Source: Clostridium chromiireducens (GTDB lineage Bacteria; Bacillota; Clostridia; Clostridiales; Clostridiaceae). From it: DNA of 51,301 nt. The position numbers and the translations under genes are program-made. The DNA is taken from positions 1-51,301 of the forward strand of contig NZ_MZGT01000042.1 of NCBI RefSeq assembly GCF_002029255.1, read 5' to 3'. Under the pieces are notes generated by a model that searched no databases, was not told the origin of the DNA, and saw only the letters and a program-made list of their open reading frames with translations. Within the stretch, counting starts at the first letter, position 1; every line of letters starts with the position of its first letter. Positions 47,422 to 51,301 of this stretch are shown in pieces.

Positions 47422-47958
47422 ATGAAAAAAGAGATACAAGTATTTGATTATGCAAATGAGATAATGAGAGCACTTAAAACAGGGGTTTTATTAACAACAA
47501 AGGTAGATGATAAAGTTAATTCTATGACTATTTCATGGGGAACTTTAGGAATAGAATGGGGAAAAGCGATTTTCACAGTCTTCGTGAGGGAAAATCGATT
47601 TACAAAACATCAACTTGAAAAAAATCCTGAATTTACGATAAATATACCGTTTGGTGAGTTCGATAAAAAAATATTGGGGATTTGTGGCACAAAATCGGGT
47701 CATTTAAGTGACAAAATTAAAGAACTAAACTTGACATTAGAGCCATCTAATAGCATTTCAGTTCCTGCTATTAAGGAACTTCCGCTTACACTTGAGTGCA
47801 GGATCGTATATAAACAAAAACAAGATGAGAGGGAGATTAAAGAAGAAAATAAAAATAAATTTTATCCACAAGATGTTGAAAGTTCATTTCATGGCGCAAA
47901 CAAGGATTTTCATACAGCTTACTATGGAGAAATTATAAGTGCATATATAATTGAATAA
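47422..47958 (+). CDS. flavin reductase family protein
   Basis: 178 residues from the ATG after AAGGAGGATAATATT; a longer frame from 47353 has no ribosome site and runs through the promoter. FMN-binding split-barrel: VLLTTKVDDKVNSMTISWGT, IFTVFVRENRFTKHQLEKNP, FTINIPFGEFDKKILGICGT, and AYYGEIISAYI. The family binds FMN and either reduces flavin or serves as an electron carrier. Divergent from an HxlR regulator, which probably controls it. Confidence 0.93.
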   Translation: MKKEIQVFDYANEIMRALKTGVLLTTKVDDKVNSMTISWGTLGIEWGKAIFTVFVRENRFTKHQLEKNPEFTINIPFGEFDKKILGICGTKSGHLSDKIKELNLTLEPSNSISVPAIKELPLTLECRIVYKQKQDEREIKEENKNKFYPQDVESSFHGANKDFHTAYYGEIISAYIIE

Positions 47959-47993
47959 TATATTCAAAAGTTTTCAATGTAATATTAGAATAT

Positions 47994-48215
47994 ATGTATA
48001 ACGTAAAATTAATAAATTACAATATAAAGTTAAATATTATAAATACAAGGGTAAAAAAGATAATATCTTTTAGTCTTATATTTATGGTAGGGTTAATCCT
48101 TTGTATTGTGCTGTCTTGGGGGGGCATAATTTGGTCCCCCTTTATTTTATATATACAGCAGCCTTTTCACCAATATTTCATGTCTATGTATTCGTACAAT
48201 TGCCTTATACGATAA
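47994..48215 (+). CDS. doubtful 73-residue membrane ORF
   Basis: Encodes a basic start and one membrane segment (SFSLIFMVGLILCIVLSWGG) then a Tyr/Phe-rich end. No ribosome site. A GGGGG...CCCCC hairpin followed by TTTATTTT (about 48119-48149) lies inside and looks like a terminator for the flavin reductase gene, so this frame may not be a gene; it may also be the start of a truncated membrane protein. Confidence 0.3.
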   Translation: MYNVKLINYNIKLNIINTRVKKIISFSLIFMVGLILCIVLSWGGIIWSPFILYIQQPFHQYFMSMYSYNCLIR

Positions 48216-48326
48216 TTCCTATAGCAATAGAAATTAAATTTAATCTAACAATAAATGTTGTAATTGAATCATATTGGTAATTAGTATAAGATTGAATTAT
48301 AGGCATTGGTAAAAGTGGAGTACAAA

Positions 48327-48434
48327 ATGTTACATAAAGATTCAATAATTAAGGATTTGGATTATCCAATAAGTGAGTATTGGATAACTTCTGGTTCTGC
48401 CTTATTAATGCATGGAGTGAAAAAAATGCTTTAA
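48327..48434 (+). pseudogene. 5' fragment of a nucleotidyltransferase-like gene
   Basis: 35 codons: LHKDSIIKDLDYPISEYWIT then SGSALLMHGVKKML and stop. The SGxALxMHGVK segment precedes the DxD metal site in a family of small nucleotidyltransferases; the metal site itself is lost. Ends 55 bases before the CPBP gene. Confidence 0.5.
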
Positions 48435-48488
48435 AGAATTTAAATGTAGTATTAGTTCTGAGTGCTCGCATAATTAGGAGGAGATACA

Positions 48489-49136
48489 GTGAAGAAAAAA
48501 CAACAAGTAGACAAGCGATTATTAGCAGAAACATTGACTGTTATAATTGTTACTGTTTTATTATTTTTAATATTTAATAATCTTAAAGCAATCATTCCTG
48601 TAATTCCTATAATATATCTTTTGATTGAGAAAAGAATAAGACATCGTTCTTGGGCGGAGATAGGGTTTAATATAAAAACTGTCTTAATTGATATAAAGAA
48701 AAATTGGCACTTTATTACATTAGCTGGTGTTATTTCACCACTTCTAACATTTTATATAGGAAAGTATTGTATAACAGGATATATTGAACACGTAAAATCA
48801 AGATTACCAATGGATGTAAAAGTAATAATACCTGCAATAATATCTATCACAATAGGTACATTTTTAGAGGAAATTATTTTTAGAGGATTTATTCAAGGGA
48901 GATTACAATGGTTTATAGAACCAGTTAAGGCAATTATAATTTCATCCTTACTTTTTGCTTTTATGCACTACTCAGATGGAAGCATTGCTATTGTAATATC
49001 TGATATGTTTGGAATATTCATTGATAGTATATTATTTGGAATTATTTTTACAAAAACTAAAAACATATTTACTTCGTGGATTGGCCACTACTTTAGTGAC
49101 CTTATTGGTATGATATGTTTATTATTTCTTATATAG
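48489..49136 (+). CDS. CPBP family intramembrane metalloprotease
   Basis: 215 residues, GTG start after TAGGAGGAGATACA. Seven membrane segments. Motif 1 GTFLEEIIFRGFIQGRL (EExxxR, about 128-144), motif 2 LLFAFMHYSDGS (His), motif 3 FTSWIGHYFSDL (His), the complete active-site set of CPBP glutamic-type proteases. Different subfamily from the 3.6 kb member, which carries EESGWRGYL. Substrate unknown. E element copy 17 follows. Confidence 0.92.
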   Translation: MKKKQQVDKRLLAETLTVIIVTVLLFLIFNNLKAIIPVIPIIYLLIEKRIRHRSWAEIGFNIKTVLIDIKKNWHFITLAGVISPLLTFYIGKYCITGYIEHVKSRLPMDVKVIIPAIISITIGTFLEEIIFRGFIQGRLQWFIEPVKAIIISSLLFAFMHYSDGSIAIVISDMFGIFIDSILFGIIFTKTKNIFTSWIGHYFSDLIGMICLLFLI

Positions 49137-49149
49137 TATTTTTTATATT

Positions 49150-49370
49150 GTGAGCCAATAAAATTAATGACAGATATTAGTATCACATTATTCAGAATGA
49201 GAGAGGGTTATTTGTGTTAAAGCACTGAAATATCTAACACTATATTAATTTGAAGAAGTAACAAAGCACTCACCACAAAATTGTGGTGAGTAAAACTTTC
49301 TATTAGATAAGTAGTTAAAAAAACCTTACAAAATATGTTATGGTTAATTTATAATGGTAAATAAGTGTGG
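49150..49370 (+). repeat. E element copy 17 (with palindrome)
   Basis: GAGCCAATAAAATTAATGAC, TATCACATTATTCAGAATG (left hairpin arm, right arm decayed), palindrome at 49268-49291 followed by AAAACT, and a decayed promoter block CCTTACAAAATATGTTATGG with TTTATAATGGTAAATAAG. Confidence 0.7.
49268..49291 (+). repeat. 24 bp palindrome (copy 4)
   Basis: ACTCACCAC-AAAATT-GTGGTGAGT, identical to copy 3 including the flanking AAAACT. Confidence 0.85.
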
Positions 49371-49391
49371 TATTCGTGAAGGAGAAGTATT

Positions 49392-49748
49392 ATGAAAGTC
49401 ATAAAAATAGGGTTGATTATTTTTGTCATATTTGTTTTAAGCATAATTCCATCATGGTTTGTATATACAAGATTTTGTTTGGACAAATATTTGATGAAAG
49501 ATAATATCTTATTATTTGGGAACAACACCTATATTTGTAATGAATACTGGTCACCCACAGATGACGTAAACCTCGGGAAGACGATAGGTATTGGGGTAGG
49601 TGAAAGTAGAACAATAACAGACTTAATTTGGCCATTTTGGGTTATAGAGTATAAAGATGATACTGAACATGATAGCCTTTACCTTAGTGGACTTATGGGT
49701 TCTGGAGGTAAATATAAGAAAGTTCCTAATTCTAATAATAGTAAGTAA
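49392..49748 (+). CDS. single-pass membrane or exported protein of unknown function
   Basis: 118 residues. One N-terminal hydrophobic segment (VIKIGLIIFVIFVLSIIPSW) that can serve as an uncleaved anchor. The outside part has NNTYICNEYWSPTDDVNLGK, IGIGVGESRTITDLIWPFWV and ends LYLSGLMGSGGKYKKVPNS. No family recognised. GTGAAGGAGAAGT precedes the ATG. Stand-alone gene behind E element copy 17. Confidence 0.7.
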   Translation: MKVIKIGLIIFVIFVLSIIPSWFVYTRFCLDKYLMKDNILLFGNNTYICNEYWSPTDDVNLGKTIGIGVGESRTITDLIWPFWVIEYKDDTEHDSLYLSGLMGSGGKYKKVPNSNNSK

Positions 49749-49823
49749 CTACGAGATAAGCACTATTTATAATACCTGCAGATAAATGTAATTTAACAAT
49801 TAGTTATTATTAAGGAGGTAAAA

Positions 49824-50303
49824 ATGAGCATTAGAAGTACAGCAAAAGCAATTATTATAGATAAAAACAAAATTTTATTAAACAAATGTTTTGATGAGTA
49901 TAATGGAAATTATTATTCATTACCAGGTGGAGGGCAAGATACATATGAAACTCTACCTGAGGCAATTATAAGAGAATGTCTTGAAGAAACTGGATACAAT
50001 GTTATTCCAATAAGGTTTTCTGCTTTATATGAGGAAATATGCGATGACCCTAGAACAAAAGAGTTATATCCTGAATATATCCATAAAATGTATCATATTT
50101 TTATTTGCAAATTAAAAGATGATATAAAAGTCAAGCCTACAGAAATAGATGATATGCAACTTAAAAGTGAATGGATTGATATAGACAATTTAAATCAAAT
50201 ACGCTTATTACCTAGTTTTTTGAATGATAATATTTTAGAAATGATAAATAGTGAGATTACTAAATTTTTCGGTTCTGAACATATACCTTATAATCACGGT
50301 TAA
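49824..50303 (+). CDS. NUDIX hydrolase
   Basis: 159 residues. Nudix box GGGQDTYETLPEAIIRECLE followed by ETGY; all catalytic residues (G, E, RE, EE) present. N-terminus SIRSTAKAIIIDKNKILLNK and C-terminal LKSEWIDIDNL are typical of ADP-ribose or nucleotide-sugar hydrolase-like members. Substrate unknown. AAGGAGGTAAAA precedes the ATG. The R repeat follows within 25-50 bases. Confidence 0.93.
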   Translation: MSIRSTAKAIIIDKNKILLNKCFDEYNGNYYSLPGGGQDTYETLPEAIIRECLEETGYNVIPIRFSALYEEICDDPRTKELYPEYIHKMYHIFICKLKDDIKVKPTEIDDMQLKSEWIDIDNLNQIRLLPSFLNDNILEMINSEITKFFGSEHIPYNHG

Positions 50304-50324
50304 AAATATTTCTCCAAATAAGAA

Positions 50325-50358
50325 ATAATTTAAAGTTAAGTATATAAATAGTAATTTG
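50325..50358 (+). repeat. R repeat copy
   Basis: ATAATTTAAAGTTAAGTATA then TAAATAGTAATTTG, directly before the frameshifted GNAT remnant. Confidence 0.75.
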
Positions 50359-50369
50359 ATGGGGGATTA

Positions 50370-50653
50370 GATGAAAAAGCGACTTCTTATTGTATATATT
50401 TAGATGATGTTCTTATTGGTGCAACAATTCTTTGGATTAATGATAATAATGAAAACTATTTAGGGAAGCTATTTATTGATCCTGATTATGAGGAAATGGG
50501 GTTGGAATAAAAGTTTGGAGTACTGAAACGCCTATTTTTTCTCGAAGGAATCATAATTTCTATGTTAATAAGTGTGGATTTCATGTGATAGAAATAAAAA
50601 ATCCGAAAGATTTAGAAGAAGGCAGCTTTATCTTAAAAAAGGTGATTTCATAA
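50370..50653 (+). pseudogene. GNAT acetyltransferase, truncated and frameshifted
   Basis: Frame 1 reads SYCIYLDDVLIGATILWIND and [18 protein letters not shown] then stops; frame 2 continues with [20 protein letters not shown] and [14 protein letters not shown] to a stop at 50653. Joining the frames restores a GNAT core ([16 protein letters not shown]); a single lost G at about 50505 explains the shift. The N-terminal ~30 residues are also absent: the gene begins 12 bases after the R repeat. Confidence 0.8.
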
Positions 50654-50856
50654 ATTCGAATTTGGAGTTATCAAAAAAATTTATATTTGAAAAAGCTATT
50701 GATTGAACAGATACGATGAACCGCGTCATATTATATAATATATAAATCCTCAAGCTGGAATATAAAAATAGATAAATTGGATTCTGAAATTAAAATAGCA
50801 GATTAAAATATTCATAAGATAAAATGGCAATAATGATAGCTAGAGGAGGCTATAAT

Positions 50857-51301
50857 ATGAAAATAAAAACTAATCAAAAAGCATTAATATTATTAGTTAT
50901 TATGTTTATAGGTTTTCTGTTCACATTATTTTCAAAGGATATACCTATAATGATTATATTGCAAAGCGGATTTGAAGCAGGAGTGGTAGGTGGATTTTCA
51001 GATTGGTTTGCAGTAGTAGCACTTTTCCGTCATCCATTAGGTATCCAAATTCCACATACTGCATTGTTACCTAGAAATCGTCAAAAAATAACTACAGCTT
51101 TGGTTTCAATAGTAGAAAATAACTTACTCAATAAATCAAGCATTATAAGTAAAGTACATGAGTTAGAAGTTGTGAAAAAAATATTAAATATATGTAAAAA
51201 AAGTATATATTCTAATGAGGGGAAAGCAGCCATATCACATATTATTAAAGGGGTTATAAATTATATTCCCATAATAAAGATTTCTTCTTATGTACTTATA
51301 T
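50857..51301 (+). CDS. DUF445 family membrane protein (partial, runs off the window)
   Basis: First 148 residues of a DUF445 protein. N-terminal membrane segment ALILLVIMFIGFLFTLFS, then GFEAGVVGGFSDWFAVVALF and RHPLGIQIPHTALLPRNRQK, the highly conserved N-terminal signature of the family, followed by helical repeats. Family proteins are about 400 residues with membrane helices at both ends and unknown function. TAGAGGAGGCTATAAT gives a strong ribosome site before the ATG. The 3' end lies outside the window. Confidence 0.92.
   Translation, partial: MKIKTNQKALILLVIMFIGFLFTLFSKDIPIMIILQSGFEAGVVGGFSDWFAVVALFRHPLGIQIPHTALLPRNRQKITTALVSIVENNLLNKSSIISKVHELEVVKKILNICKKSIYSNEGKAAISHIIKGVINYIPIIKISSYVLI

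Overview
The window is very AT-rich, uses strong AGGAGG-type ribosome binding sites and carries protein families typical of spore-forming, solventogenic-type Clostridium (sensu stricto). That genus assignment is inference from composition and gene content. There are no rRNA, tRNA, CRISPR, transposase or integrase genes. It looks like an accessory, cassette-rich stretch of a chromosome: dozens of single-gene units, mostly detoxification, acetyltransferase, hydrolase and resistance types, with little operon structure and many gene fragments.

Layout. 0-2 kb: a Bax-inhibitor-1-like membrane protein and a YitT-family protein. 2-18 kb: a one-way (+) array of single genes (GNATs, a QueG-like Fe-S protein, CPBP protease, TfoX-C, SRPBCC, two isochorismatase-like hydrolases, two VOC proteins, DUF89, TmrB-like kinase, HD hydrolase, homocysteine methyltransferase, an AraC/alarmone-hydrolase fusion, methyltransferases, a small DMT transporter, ClbS-like protein, LprI-like lipoprotein). 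Many are separated by the same ~40 bp repeat (R repeat: AAATTCTAATTTAAG...ATAAATAGTAATTTG). 18.8-20.6 kb: a minus-strand MarR regulator and anion permease with a readable promoter and twin operators. 21-24.7 kb: an internally duplicated protein, a flippase, a methyltransferase and a cell-wall-binding protein. 25-31.5 kb: mostly minus strand, with small exported proteins of one paralogous family, a DUF1540 protein, a DUF6143-like protein and an orphan sugar-binding protein. Three of the exported-protein genes (including one at 41.5 kb) and the sugar-binding gene share sigma-G-like (forespore) promoters. 31.6-40.7 kb: GNAT, DinB-like, phosphoesterase, MerR plus membrane protein, ABC exporter, two more exported paralogs, NUDIX and metallo-hydrolase. 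41-42.3 kb: a graveyard of six truncated genes. 42.4-51.3 kb: PhzF, chloramphenicol acetyltransferase, YhgE/Pip protein, HxlR/flavin reductase pair, CPBP protease, NUDIX, a frameshifted GNAT and the start of a DUF445 protein.

Most striking structure. A dispersed composite intergenic element (E element, full copies about 120-220 bp) recurs on the plus strand. It contains (i) a terminator hairpin ATCGCATTATTCA...TTGAATTTGCGAT-T7, (ii) a GCAATTCTAAAATATTA block, (iii) sometimes a palindrome ACTCACCAC...GTGGTGAGT, and (iv) a promoter block TTCTTTGAAAATTGAATAATG...TTTACAAAATATGCTATAATTGATT that ends in the same ATAATAGTAATTTG tail as the R repeats. Each element would end one transcript and start the next, so neighbouring genes become independent, exchangeable modules. 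Truncated genes lie at several element borders. Together this resembles an integron-like gene-capture or shuffling system without a visible integrase. That interpretation is inference; the repeats and truncations are directly visible.
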